From Pseudomonadota bacterium (GTDB taxonomy: Bacteria > Pseudomonadota > Alphaproteobacteria > Acetobacterales > Acetobacteraceae), in the NCBI GenBank assembly GCA_021846225.1, contig JAJZCG010000001.1, positions 79,125 to 137,518 of the forward strand: 58,394 bases of DNA. Direction: 5' to 3'. A model generated the notes under the pieces. That model did not search any database and was not told the origin of the DNA. It saw only the letters and a list, made by a program, of their open reading frames with translations. A program made the translations under genes and the position numbers. This document shows positions 19,162 to 27,016 of this stretch, piece by piece (the first letter of the stretch is position 1; each line of letters begins with the position of its first letter).

Positions 19162-19761
19162 TTAGTTAGGCGATTTGCCAGCTGGAGCACCGGTATAAAT
19201 ATCGAATGGAGCGTCACCCTTCTTGAGATGAGACGTTATTTCGAGCATTAATTGGCTGTTCGCGATGTCATTCGCACTTTGCTGAGCATCGGCAGATAGA
19301 GCCAAACAGTCTTGCTTGTAATTGTCGAGAGTATCATTATCGAAGCCGGCATTGCCGCCGATAATAGCCATGATGCGCCAGGCGCAACCCAAAGTCGGAT
19401 CGGGATTAATACCAAGTTCTGAGTCCCCTGGGGTCAGATTGCGAGGCGGATTGCCGTCACCAGAAAGCAAATATGCAATGTTCGTTTGGGATGAATACTC
19501 ATTATAGACTGCATAAATGTAGTCCATGACAAAGTTATATTGACTGAAGAGGCAGCCCCGCTCGGTATCGGCATCCATACCAGTGCATGGAGAAAGATAC
19601 CCTTCGGCCTCTGAAACGAGAAGATGATGCGCATGTACTTCAGCTAAAACTTGGGGCGACGCACCATCGAAGATTGAATCCGGCCAGGGTGAGGCATAAG
19701 CTGGAAGTGTCGGCGTGGCGACTGCCAAGGCCAAAGCAAGATTGACAGACCGGAAGTTCAT
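19162..19761 (-). CDS. Secreted protein co-transcribed with the prophage repressor, unknown
   Basis: A 199-residue protein with a clear signal peptide (MNFRSVNLALALAVATPTLPAYA-SPW). The mature part has four cysteines (SPCTG, RGCLF, LGCAW, QDCLA), enough for two disulfides. I do not recognise the family. It begins 13 bases after the repressor stop on the same strand, so it is likely expressed in the lysogen. That position suggests a lysogenic-conversion gene (for example surface exclusion or a host-fitness factor), but this is inference. Confidence 0.65.
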   Translation of the reverse strand: MNFRSVNLALALAVATPTLPAYASPWPDSIFDGASPQVLAEVHAHHLLVSEAEGYLSPCTGMDADTERGCLFSQYNFVMDYIYAVYNEYSSQTNIAYLLSGDGNPPRNLTPGDSELGINPDPTLGCAWRIMAIIGGNAGFDNDTLDNYKQDCLALSADAQQSANDIANSQLMLEITSHLKKGDAPFDIYTGAPAGKSPN

Positions 19762-19774
19762 CGAAAGTTTCCTT

Positions 19775-20263
19775 CTATGGGCTGAGCTTCACCGGAGCAT
19801 CAGGAATTGTGGCGTGGAGCGCATATGGCCCTGCAATCCAGTCTAATACTTGTCGAAGGGTTGGTTTAGGTTCGTTTTTGAAGTATTCCTGGCAAAGGAC
19901 GAGTGCCATGGAAAGCAAATTGAAATTTACCGGACTATCGAGGTAGGCAGTAGTCAGTAAAGCGCAATGCTGAGAAGGCATTGCATCCGGCGGGTTCGAA
20001 GTCAGTTTTTTGGTCGGATCAGTACCTAAAAGCCAGTCTGAATCTACATTCATGGCCTTGGCTAATCGGTGTAGTGTTGACGTTTTCGGACGTTGCTTTC
20101 CGTTTAAATACAAACTCATGGATGAACGGGCGACGCCTGCCATTTTGGCGAACTCGTAGTCGTTCGCCACATCCGCCTTAGTGCGCAGAATGCGGAGACG
20201 GGCCGCTAAATCAAGCGGTTGCACATCATCCTCTTCAACGGGCGGTAACGTGTTCCGCGACAA
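19775..20263 (-). CDS. XRE-family phage repressor
   Basis: Likely the lysogeny repressor (functional counterpart of Mu c). Residues about 20-75 form a Cro/CI-type helix-turn-helix (ARLRILRTKADVANDYEFAKMAG...RSSMSLYLNGKQRPKTSTLHRLAKAM), followed by VDSDWLLGTD as in many XRE repressors and an unassigned C-terminal region. The start shown is a TTG; an in-frame GTG 13 codons later is an alternative. It diverges from ner across an AT-rich 156-base region that holds phased repeats, the presumed operators. Confidence 0.8.
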   Translation of the reverse strand: MSRNTLPPVEEDDVQPLDLAARLRILRTKADVANDYEFAKMAGVARSSMSLYLNGKQRPKTSTLHRLAKAMNVDSDWLLGTDPTKKLTSNPPDAMPSQHCALLTTAYLDSPVNFNLLSMALVLCQEYFKNEPKPTLRQVLDWIAGPYALHATIPDAPVKLSP

Positions 20264-20358
20264 CTACCGGAACCCAAATGAGGGGAAAAGGGCCATTGTG
20301 CGGTTGTTGCACTATTTTTTGAATTTGTAAAAAACAAAAAAGCTTTTTCGTCCGATTT

Positions 20359-20412
20359 TGTTTGATTCTTGTTTAATTTATGTTTGACGTTTTGCAAATT
20401 TCAGTCAATAAA
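20359..20412 (+). promoter_or_regulatory. Phased TGTTTRA operators and early promoter before ner
   Basis: Three copies of TGTTTRA start at 20359, 20370 and 20381, exactly 11 bp apart, so they lie on one face of the helix. The last copy overlaps a -35-like TTGACG (20384-20389), followed after 17 bases by AATAAA (20407-20412) as a possible -10. Repressor or Ner binding here would block the early promoter. The predicted transcript would begin at about the ner start codon (20420), and no Shine-Dalgarno is visible, so ner may be leaderless. Confidence 0.5.
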
Positions 20413-20419
20413 CAAACCT

Positions 20420-20740
20420 ATGACCGATTCGAGTTCGCTCCCACAATTGGCCGGCATCGGCTGGCATCATGAAGACGTTAAGGCCGAATTGCGCAAGCGC
20501 TTTGGCAGCCTGACGGAGATCTCCAGACAGCTTGGTGTAACTCGCCAGTCTATTTCTAATATTTTATCAAATCCCCTGGCATCTGCCCGGCTGGAACGTA
20601 AGGTCGCTCAGGCGCTGCAGGTGCCACCATACGCGATCTGGCCGATGCGGTGGCGGCCGGACGGCACGCCGATTTCAAGGTCGGATCGTTTAATAGCCGT
20701 CCGAATTATTCAAAAACAAAAGAAGGAGAAATCGACATGA
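20420..20740 (+). CDS. ner: Ner-like winged-helix DNA-binding protein
   Basis: Mu Ner/Nlp-type regulator that represses early transcription after induction. The motif GIGWHHEDVKAELRKRFGSLTEISRQLGVTRQSISNIL is the Ner family HTH, and KVAQALQVPPYAIWPMRW is its typical C-terminal segment. I start at ATG 20420 (MTDSSSLPQL), giving 106 residues; the longer ORF-track start runs into the operator repeats. It is the first gene of the rightward early operon. Confidence 0.87.
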   Translation: MTDSSSLPQLAGIGWHHEDVKAELRKRFGSLTEISRQLGVTRQSISNILSNPLASARLERKVAQALQVPPYAIWPMRWRPDGTPISRSDRLIAVRIIQKQKKEKST

Positions 20741-20808
20741 CGCTGCCGCAGGAAATTGACGTTAAAGCTGACCAGGATGCCGCCGGGCCGGGAGTGCATG
20801 CGGCATGA
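20737..20808 (+). CDS. 23-residue coupled microprotein or leader peptide
   Basis: The ORF MTLPQEIDVKADQDAAGPGVHAA begins behind a strong AAGGAGAAA site, overlaps the ner stop by four bases (ACATGA) and overlaps the next ATG by four (GCATGA). It may be a translated bridge that couples ner to the ParB-like gene, or a functional microprotein. There is no recognisable domain. Confidence 0.45.
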   Translation: MTLPQEIDVKADQDAAGPGVHAA

Positions 20809-21647
20809 AGATTAAGAAGCAAACAATCCTCGATACCCAAAACATCCCTCTCGAAAAAATTGAGATCGCGGACCGCTTGAGAGAAGTCGATCCGGAGGGG
20901 GTCATGAACCTTGCCGCTTCAATGGGTGGCGAAAAAGGTGATAAAATCAATATAATTCAACCGATTATTGTTATCGCCGCAGCTTTTGGTGGCTATCGCC
21001 TCGTGGCGGGTGCCCATCGCGTTGCAGCAGCCCAGCAGCTCGGGTGGAAAGATATCAGCGCAATCGTCGTTGAGGGCTTGACCGCCGACGATGTCCGCGT
21101 TCTGGAGATCGATGAAAATCTGCACCGCCGCGAACTGTCGCCTGGCGAGTACGCAGAATTTGCGACGATGAAGATTCGGCTTTCCCTGAAGCGTGACGGC
21201 AGAAATACACTGCCGGATATCACTGATCTTGAAGACGACGCGGAGATAGCAAAGCATTATGTCAAGACGGCTGGCATAGCTGGCGTCCATCCCGAAACGA
21301 TTGCTCTTGCCGTTCGCCGCCGCCGGCAGCTTGATCATGTTTGGGATCGTCTCAAGGGCACCAGCGCCATGAATAGCGGTGCTGCGCTCGATCGGCTCCG
21401 TAAGAAGTTCAATACGAATGCCGGCGAAATAATCGATGCGGCGGTTGAACATCATGGCGGCGATATTGAAGCAGCCATGGACGCAATCGCTAATCCGAGA
21501 GCGCAAAAAACTTCCGTTCCGGCTGAAGTAGCTCTCAAGGAACTGCGCAAGGCTTGGAAAATATGCCCCCCGGCAAAAAAGCAGAAGTTTGTCGACGACA
21601 ACGCCGATGAAATCATCGGATTCCTAAAAAATAGCGGCTGCCTGTGA
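20805..21647 (+). CDS. ParB/Srx-type nuclease-domain phage protein
   Basis: A 280-residue protein with an N-terminal ParB-like domain: IEIADRLREVDPEG, the GAHRVAAAQQLGW box and EIDENLHRRELSPGEYAEF. ParB-like proteins of this type occur in early regions of Mu-like phages; the domain binds CTP in true ParB, but whether it does so here is unknown. The C-terminal half (about 150-280) is helical and unassigned. It may take part in replication, segregation or regulation. No parA partner is present. Confidence 0.75.
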   Translation: MKIKKQTILDTQNIPLEKIEIADRLREVDPEGVMNLAASMGGEKGDKINIIQPIIVIAAAFGGYRLVAGAHRVAAAQQLGWKDISAIVVEGLTADDVRVLEIDENLHRRELSPGEYAEFATMKIRLSLKRDGRNTLPDITDLEDDAEIAKHYVKTAGIAGVHPETIALAVRRRRQLDHVWDRLKGTSAMNSGAALDRLRKKFNTNAGEIIDAAVEHHGGDIEAAMDAIANPRAQKTSVPAEVALKELRKAWKICPPAKKQKFVDDNADEIIGFLKNSGCL

Positions 21648-21654
21648 GGAAGTG

Positions 21655-22032
21655 ATGGATATGCACGACATTGAACTTGAGAAATCATTTATCCGCGACG
21701 TGATCAAACAGACACCGCTATCGCGAACGCAGATCATTGTTGACTTAAAGCGGCGGGAACACATTGGAGATTCTATTTGGGCTGTGATTGGGGAGTTCGA
21801 GCGATCTGCTAGTGTGCCATCTCTGGATTTTTTAGCTAATCTTCCTGCTCATAGTCAGCAAACAATCGCCCTCCAAATGCGCGATCATAACTTAAGCCTT
21901 CATGACGCCATAACCGCCGCCACGGGTGAAGTGCTTTTAGATGATGCTGTCTATCTCAGTGAACTCGTGGCGTCGTGGAACGCTGCCCCAGCCGAGGTGA
22001 GGGCTCGCTTCCTCAAGGGGATAATGAAATGA
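21655..22032 (+). CDS. Early-region phage protein, unknown
   Basis: A 125-residue soluble protein I do not recognise, beginning MDMHDIELEKSFIRDVI. A GAGGA site precedes a run of possible starts (GTG 21652, ATG 21655, ATG 21661); I use 21655. It is acidic at the N-terminus and contains HSQQTIALQMRDHNLSLHDAI in the middle. Its stop overlaps the next small ORF by three bases, so it belongs to the early operon. Base composition is lower in GC than the transposase gene. Confidence 0.6.
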   Translation: MDMHDIELEKSFIRDVIKQTPLSRTQIIVDLKRREHIGDSIWAVIGEFERSASVPSLDFLANLPAHSQQTIALQMRDHNLSLHDAITAATGEVLLDDAVYLSELVASWNAAPAEVRARFLKGIMK

Positions 22033-22121
22033 AATTCCTCACAAAAAACGACAGGGTGGCGCTTGGGTTTTTGGCGGTGATGGCGCTGGTTTGGGCGCCG
22101 GTGATCTGGAAGGCGCTCTGA
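22029..22121 (+). CDS. 30-residue single-pass membrane microprotein
   Basis: The ORF MKFLTKNDRVALGFLAVMALVWAPVIWKAL is too short for the ORF track. It has a basic N-terminus and one hydrophobic helix (about residues 10-26). It overlaps the upstream stop (ATGA) and its own stop overlaps the next start (TGATG), as for real genes in this operon. Function unknown. Confidence 0.5.
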   Translation: MKFLTKNDRVALGFLAVMALVWAPVIWKAL

Positions 22122-22492
22122 TGGCCAAAGAATGGTTCACGCTGGCCGAGCTGCGCGGGTTAAATTTGCCGGAAGTTGACGCGGCGTATTTGCGCGCGAT
22201 GGCGCGGCATTATGCGGAGATGTCGTCCAATCACGCACGGGCGCGGGGCGTGGGAACCGTGCTTTTCCCGGTTGCTGAGTTCCATATTTCGATATTGCCG
22301 GAGCGCGCACGCGACGAGGTGCAGCGGCGGAATGTCCCGATTGAGGAGGATTTTATTGAGCGGGCGCGTAAGCTGGGTATTTGCGCGCGGGTCGCCGATC
22401 CGCGCGGGGTTTATGTTGGTCCGGATGCCGGGCCGGAAATATCGCAGCTGGAGCGTATGCTTGAGCTGCACCGCACGCATGGTGCGCGTTGA
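22121..22492 (+). CDS. Small protein upstream of the transposase, possible Mu-type HTH
   Basis: A 123-residue protein beginning MAKEWFTLAELRGLNLPEVDAAYLRAM. The EWFTLAELRGL start resembles the AWFSAAEIA start of the MuA-type DNA-binding domain encoded by the next gene, so it could be a stand-alone relative of that domain; the match is short. The C-terminal half includes EEDFIERARKLGICARVADPRG. I start at ATG 22121, overlapping the previous stop. Its stop overlaps the transposase TTG start. Role unknown, perhaps in transposition control. Confidence 0.6.
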   Translation: MAKEWFTLAELRGLNLPEVDAAYLRAMARHYAEMSSNHARARGVGTVLFPVAEFHISILPERARDEVQRRNVPIEEDFIERARKLGICARVADPRGVYVGPDAGPEISQLERMLELHRTHGAR

Positions 22493-24447
22493 AAAAGGCG
22501 TGGTTCAGCGCGGCTGAAATTGCCGCTGAACGGCTGCCTGGGATGCCGGGCAGCAAGCGTGGCGTGGCGCGCAATGCTGAACGGATGCGTTGGGATGCCA
22601 CTGACCTGGCGCGCCCCCGTGAGGGCCACGGCGGCGGCCTTGAGTACCACTTCAGCCTGCTTCCGGAAGGGGCGCAGGCCGCGCTGGTGGCGCGTTATGG
22701 CGAGGCGGAGTGCCGCCAGGAGCCGAAAACGGTTAAGCGGGCCGCTGCTGGCGTGACGATGGCGGAAACGCCACGCGGCGCGGCGGCTTGGGCTTGGTAT
22801 GAGACGCTGCCAGGAATGATCAAGGACCGGGCTGCGCAACGCCTCGACGCGCTGCTGCGCGTTGAGACGCTGCGCCGCCGGGTTGGGCGCGGGCCCGCGG
22901 TGCGGGCGATCGCCGAAGAGAAAGCCGTGACGGTGGCGACGCTGCACAACTGGTTTGACCTGGTGCGCGGCGTGGCGCGGGCGGATTGGCTGCCAGCGCT
23001 GGCGCCAGCGCCGCGGGGCGGCGGCGGCCGGGTGGTGGATGTGGCCGCGGCGTTTTGGGATGCGTTCCGAGCGGATTATCTGCGGCTCTCTGAGCCCAGC
23101 TTTAATTCATGCTATCGCCGTACCTGCGATATTGCGCAGGAGCAGGGCTGGGAAATTCCCAACCAGCGCACATTGCGCCGCCGGGTGGACGCGATACCGG
23201 ATGCGGTGAAGGCGATGGCGCGCAAGGGGCGCGATGCCACGAAAGCGATGTATCCGGCGCAGGAGCGCGACAGGTCTGGCTTCACGGCGATGCAGGCGGT
23301 GAACGTGGACGGGCACAAATGGGATGTGTTCGTGCGGTGGCCCGATGGCACGGTGGGACGGCCGATGATGGTGGCCTTCCAGGACCTTTACAGCGGAATG
23401 TTCGTGGCCTGGCGCATAGCGCGCAGCGAGAACAAAGACGATGTGCGGCTGTGCCTGGGCGATATGATCGATACCTACGGGATTCCGGAAGACTGCTATT
23501 TGGATAACGGCCGGGCGTTCGCCAGTAAATGGCTGACCGGCGGCACGGCGAATCGCTACCGATTCAAAGTTAAAGAAGAGGAGCCGGATGGGATACTGAC
23601 GCAGCTCGGCGTGCGGATACATTGGACCACGCCGTATGCCGGCCAAAGCAAGCCGATTGAGCGCGGGTTTGGGGATTTCGCACGCGACATCGCCAAGCAT
23701 CCGGCATTCCAGGGCGCCTATTGCGGCAACAGCCCGCTGGACAAGCCGGAGGATTACGGCACGAAGGCGGTGCCGGTGGATGAATTCACGCGGATCATCA
23801 CCTCAGAAATTGCCAAGCACAACGCGCGGCCAAACCGCGACACGCGGGTGTGCCAGAAGAAGTATTCGTTCCAGCAGGTGTTTGATGCCTCCTACGCCGT
23901 CAACCCGCCGCTGAGAGCGAGTGCGGAGCAGGTGCGGATGTTCATGTTGATGGCGCAGGGCGTGAAGCCGCGGGCGCGGGACGGCTCAATATTCGTGCTG
24001 GGCAACCGCTACTGGAACGAGAAGCTGCTTGAGCACAGAGGCCGGCCGCTGATGGTGCGTTTTGACCCCGAAGACGTGCAACAGGATTTGGCGGTGTACG
24101 CGCAGGACGGCACGCTGATTTGCGTGGCCGAGCTGCTGGAGGCCGTGGGCTTCGCCGACACCAATGCGGCGCGCGAACACGCGCAGGCGCGCAAGGCTTA
24201 TTTGCGCGCCACGAAGGAACGGTTGGAGGCGGAGCGCAAAATGTCGTTGGCCGAGCTGGTGGCGTTGCAGCCGCAGGCGGAGAGCTACGCGCCGCCTGAG
24301 ACCAAGATCATCCGCCCGATGTTCACCCCGGCGAGCAGGGGGAATTTGGCGATGAAGCCCGCGGTCCAGGCGGAGGCCGATGACGACTTCGATGAGAAGT
24401 TCGCGCGCGGCCTGCGCCTGGTGCGGGCGGATAACGAGGAGTTCTAG
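22489..24447 (+). CDS. Mu A-type DDE transposase
   Basis: Transposase/integrase of the Mu family, 652 residues (MuA is 663). An N-terminal Mu-type winged helix (KAWFSAAEIAAERLPGMPGS, residues 3-22 onward) is followed by end-binding helices, the RNase H-like core and a C-terminal MuB-contact region. The DDE residues fall at D274 (VNVDGHKWDV), D339 (YLDNGRAFASK) and E391 (GQSKPIERGFGDF), very close to MuA D269, D336 and E392. The start is a TTG overlapping the previous stop (TTGA). It cuts and joins phage ends for integration and replicative transposition. Confidence 0.96.
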   Translation: MKKAWFSAAEIAAERLPGMPGSKRGVARNAERMRWDATDLARPREGHGGGLEYHFSLLPEGAQAALVARYGEAECRQEPKTVKRAAAGVTMAETPRGAAAWAWYETLPGMIKDRAAQRLDALLRVETLRRRVGRGPAVRAIAEEKAVTVATLHNWFDLVRGVARADWLPALAPAPRGGGGRVVDVAAAFWDAFRADYLRLSEPSFNSCYRRTCDIAQEQGWEIPNQRTLRRRVDAIPDAVKAMARKGRDATKAMYPAQERDRSGFTAMQAVNVDGHKWDVFVRWPDGTVGRPMMVAFQDLYSGMFVAWRIARSENKDDVRLCLGDMIDTYGIPEDCYLDNGRAFASKWLTGGTANRYRFKVKEEEPDGILTQLGVRIHWTTPYAGQSKPIERGFGDFARDIAKHPAFQGAYCGNSPLDKPEDYGTKAVPVDEFTRIITSEIAKHNARPNRDTRVCQKKYSFQQVFDASYAVNPPLRASAEQVRMFMLMAQGVKPRARDGSIFVLGNRYWNEKLLEHRGRPLMVRFDPEDVQQDLAVYAQDGTLICVAELLEAVGFADTNAAREHAQARKAYLRATKERLEAERKMSLAELVALQPQAESYAPPETKIIRPMFTPASRGNLAMKPAVQAEADDDFDEKFARGLRLVRADNEEF

Positions 24448-24490
24448 CCGACAATTTTTTAAAGCCGTCCATCAAGAAGGAGAAGCAAAA

Positions 24491-25489
24491 ATGCTTGATC
24501 ATGCCGACGAGACCTTGGAGACTATGACGCCGCCGCCGTTTGAGGATTTGAGCGGACTGGATGCGGACGCGTTGCGCCAGCGAGTGCGTGATTATGTGGC
24601 CGCGAATTCAACCAGCTATTCGGGTGTCGCGCTGATCGCGGGCATCGCCGAGAGCACGTTTACGGCGTGGCTGGGCGGAAAATACAAAGGCAATAATGCG
24701 CGCATCGAGGAGCAGGTGCGGATCTGGCTGCAGAGCGAGAGCGCGCTGGGCAAGAAGCGCCTGGTGATGCCGGCGGATGCGAAGTTCGCGATGACGCGCT
24801 CGGCGCAAAAGTTCATGGCGGTGCTGGAACATGCACAGGGCGTCCCGGATATCGGCGTGATTACGGCTGGGGCCGGCGTCGGCAAAACGACAGTGTTCGA
24901 GCACTACAAAGCCACGCGGCCAAATGTGTGGATTTTGACGGCGGAGCCGTCGATCGCATCGCCCTACGCAATGTTGCAGTATCTGCGTGAGGTCGTGGGG
25001 ATTCCAGAGGCCGCGCCGCACCGTATCAGCCGAGCCATTACCACCAAGCTGATCGACAGCCAGGGGCTGATTATCATCGACGAGGCGCAGCATCTGGCGA
25101 TTAAATGTATCGACCAACTGCGCTCGATCTACGACAGAGCAAATATCGGCGTCGTGTTTGCCGGAAATTTGGAGGTCTGGAGCCGGATTGACGGCGGGGG
25201 ACGCAAGGCGGAATTCGCACAGTTATTCTCACGCGTCGGGATGCGGGTGACGGTGAACCGGCCATCGGATAAAGATATCGAGATCATGCTCGATGCGTTG
25301 AGCATATACGCGGATGACCAGCGCAAGATACTGAAGTTCATCGCCACCAAGCCGGGCGCGTTGCGGGCCATGGTGAAAACGTTGCGCGTTGCACGCATGC
25401 TGGCGATCGGCGCGGGGGAAGGGCTTGCGAAGGAACATATTTCGAGCGCGTGGAGCCGCCTTTCGGGCGGCGAGGCTGGTGTGGCGTGA
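24491..25489 (+). CDS. Mu B-type AAA+ ATPase, target-DNA activator
   Basis: MuB-like protein that selects target DNA and activates the transposase. I start at ATG 24491 behind AAGAAGGAGAAG, giving 332 residues; the longer frame starts inside the transposase gene. Residues about 24-65 form a lambda-like HTH domain (VALIAGIAESTFTAWLGGKY). Walker A is GAGVGKTT (127-134) and Walker B LIIIDEAQH (D197). The C-terminal helical domain (about 255-332) is of the MuB_C type. It sits directly after the transposase, as in Mu. Confidence 0.93.
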   Translation: MLDHADETLETMTPPPFEDLSGLDADALRQRVRDYVAANSTSYSGVALIAGIAESTFTAWLGGKYKGNNARIEEQVRIWLQSESALGKKRLVMPADAKFAMTRSAQKFMAVLEHAQGVPDIGVITAGAGVGKTTVFEHYKATRPNVWILTAEPSIASPYAMLQYLREVVGIPEAAPHRISRAITTKLIDSQGLIIIDEAQHLAIKCIDQLRSIYDRANIGVVFAGNLEVWSRIDGGGRKAEFAQLFSRVGMRVTVNRPSDKDIEIMLDALSIYADDQRKILKFIATKPGALRAMVKTLRVARMLAIGAGEGLAKEHISSAWSRLSGGEAGVA

Positions 25490-25701
25490 CCACGCACACC
25501 GACGCCGCCCAGGCGCATGAGCGAGCGGCACAATTGGCGCAAGCGGCGGAAGTGGCGCAGGCGCGGGCGGGGAAGGCTGAGTCATCGCTGTTCTCTCAAG
25601 CTTATGCGGAGGCGAAACAGCGCGAGGTTATGGCGGCGGTGGTTACGGCATCGGCGCAGGCGCGGTGGGCGTTGTGGCGGATTCCACACGCCAGGCCGTG
25701 A
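25486..25701 (+). CDS. Small Ala-rich phage protein, unknown
   Basis: A 71-residue protein starting at a GTG that overlaps the MuB stop (GTGA); the ORF-track start at 25450 lies inside MuB. It is Ala/Gln/Glu-rich and probably helical (AQAHERAAQLAQAAEVAQARAG). No family recognised. Its stop overlaps the next GTG start. Confidence 0.5.
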   Translation: MTTHTDAAQAHERAAQLAQAAEVAQARAGKAESSLFSQAYAEAKQREVMAAVVTASAQARWALWRIPHARP

Positions 25702-25910
25702 TTACGTTGGGGACATGCGGAATGTGCCAAGGCACCCGCATGCGCCCCGGCAACTTGAATGACTGGGCGCAGACGGACGCATGCAAGCGCTGCACCCAGG
25801 AGGCGGAACAAAAATGGTTGAAAATTCAGAAGGACTTGAAAGATGGCAAAAGCAGTAAGCGGCAAAAAAGTGAAGGCCCCGGCGCAGGTGATCAGCGTGC
25901 CGCAGAATAA
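25698..25910 (+). CDS. Small zinc-ribbon-like phage protein
   Basis: A 70-residue product from GTG 25698, beginning VITLGTCGMCQGTRMRPG. Two CxxC pairs (CGMC and CKRC, 22 residues between them) look like a treble-clef or ribbon zinc site. A Lys-rich tail follows. It overlaps the start of the Gam gene by 68 bases, more than any other overlap in the early operon, so its 3' part shares DNA with Gam. Function unknown; small zinc-finger proteins are common in Mu-like early regions. Confidence 0.55.
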   Translation: MITLGTCGMCQGTRMRPGNLNDWAQTDACKRCTQEAEQKWLKIQKDLKDGKSSKRQKSEGPGAGDQRAAE

Positions 25911-26394
25911 AGATGCGGTGGCGCTGGCGATCCACGAGATCGGGAATGCGCAGCGTGAGCGCACGCGCATTGAGGCGGCGATGAATGATGAGATAGCCGC
26001 CGTTAAGGCGCGCTTTGAGGAGCTGGCGCAGCCTTGGAAGGAAAAAATCCAGAGTCTGCGCGAGGGGGTGCAGATTTTCTGCGAGGCGAACCGCGAGAGC
26101 CTGACGCAGGGGGGCAAGGTGAAGTTCGCGAGCTTCACCACGGGTGAGGTGAAGTGGCGTTTTACGCCGCCGGGCGTGAGTGTGAAGCAGGCGCTGATGA
26201 CGATGGAGTTGCTGGCACGCAAAGGGTTCAGCCGGTTTTTGCGGACCAAGGTCGAGGTGAACAAAGAGGCGATACTGGCTGAGACGGATGCGGCGAAGCT
26301 GCTGGCCGAGGCAGGGATAGCGGGCATCACGATTACGCAGCGGGAAGAATTCGTGATTGAGCCGTTCGAGACCAAACTTGAAGAGGTGGCGTGA
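25843..26394 (+). CDS. gam: Host-nuclease inhibitor Gam
   Basis: A Mu Gam-like protein, 183 residues, which binds double-stranded DNA ends and shields them from RecBCD/AddAB-type nucleases (Mu Gam is a Ku relative). Family features are the coiled-coil N-terminal half (AIHEIGNAQRERTRIEAAMNDEIAAVKARFEEL) and the KVKFASFTTGEVKWRFTPPGV strand segment, then FETKLEEVA at the end. It lies in the MuB-to-GemA interval, as in Mu. Confidence 0.88.
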   Translation: MAKAVSGKKVKAPAQVISVPQNKDAVALAIHEIGNAQRERTRIEAAMNDEIAAVKARFEELAQPWKEKIQSLREGVQIFCEANRESLTQGGKVKFASFTTGEVKWRFTPPGVSVKQALMTMELLARKGFSRFLRTKVEVNKEAILAETDAAKLLAEAGIAGITITQREEFVIEPFETKLEEVA

Positions 26395-26519
26395 TGGCAC
26401 AGCGCCGGATTGTGATGCGCGGCTGGTATTGGAAACTGCAAGAGGTGATCAATACCATGATCGTGGTGGCCCTGGTGGTATTGGCCGTGTATTTGACCGT
26501 GAAGGAGTGGGGGCCATGA
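26394..26519 (+). CDS. 41-residue membrane microprotein
   Basis: This ORF is too short for the ORF track: it begins MAQRRIVMRGWYWKLQEV and contains a hydrophobic helix (IVVALVVLAVYLTV). It overlaps both neighbours by one and four bases (GTGATGG; CCATGA), so it fits the operon exactly. Single-span protein of unknown role. Confidence 0.55.
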   Translation: MAQRRIVMRGWYWKLQEVINTMIVVALVVLAVYLTVKEWGP

Positions 26520-27016
26520 CGGTGCAGCCTGATCGCCGGGCGAAATTGGCGAAGGTGCATATTGCCAAAAAGCAATTGGCGCTTGAGGATGACAGTTATC
26601 GCGCGCTGCTGTTGCGAGTCGTGGGGAAGGACAGTTCGGGGCTGTGCAGCGATGCACAGCTCGATGCTGTTCTGGCGGAGTTTAAACGGCTTGGATTTTT
26701 GGGCGAGAAGCCGAAAACACCGCGCTCTGACAAGGCGTTCGTGAGGATGATTTATGCGATTTGGCGCGATCTGAAGCCTTTCGTTAGAGATCATTCTGTA
26801 AGGGCTTTGCAGAGCTTCGTGAAACGGCAAACTGGCGTGGATGCTCCTGAATATCTGAATGCAGAGCTGGCAAACGACGTGATCGAAGGATTGAAAAGCT
26901 GGCTGGCGCGCGAGCGCGCCAAGCAGACGGCCGAGCGGCGCGCGCAGGGAAAGGCGGCGCCGAAGATGCGCCGCCGTCCGGCGGGGCTGCCGCCAGTTGA
27001 TACGGGCCGGCATTGA
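26516..27016 (+). CDS. gemA: GemA-like regulatory protein (Mu gp16, DUF1018)
   Basis: Phage GemA/gp16 family, 166 residues from ATG 26516. The block KLAKVHIAKKQLALEDDSYRALLLRVVGKDS is the characteristic N-terminal signature, with IYAIWRDLKPFVRD in the middle and a basic C-terminus. Mu GemA affects host gene expression and DNA supercoiling, though the mechanism is unclear. It overlaps the microprotein upstream by four bases and mor downstream by four. Confidence 0.9.
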   Translation: MTVQPDRRAKLAKVHIAKKQLALEDDSYRALLLRVVGKDSSGLCSDAQLDAVLAEFKRLGFLGEKPKTPRSDKAFVRMIYAIWRDLKPFVRDHSVRALQSFVKRQTGVDAPEYLNAELANDVIEGLKSWLARERAKQTAERRAQGKAAPKMRRRPAGLPPVDTGRH

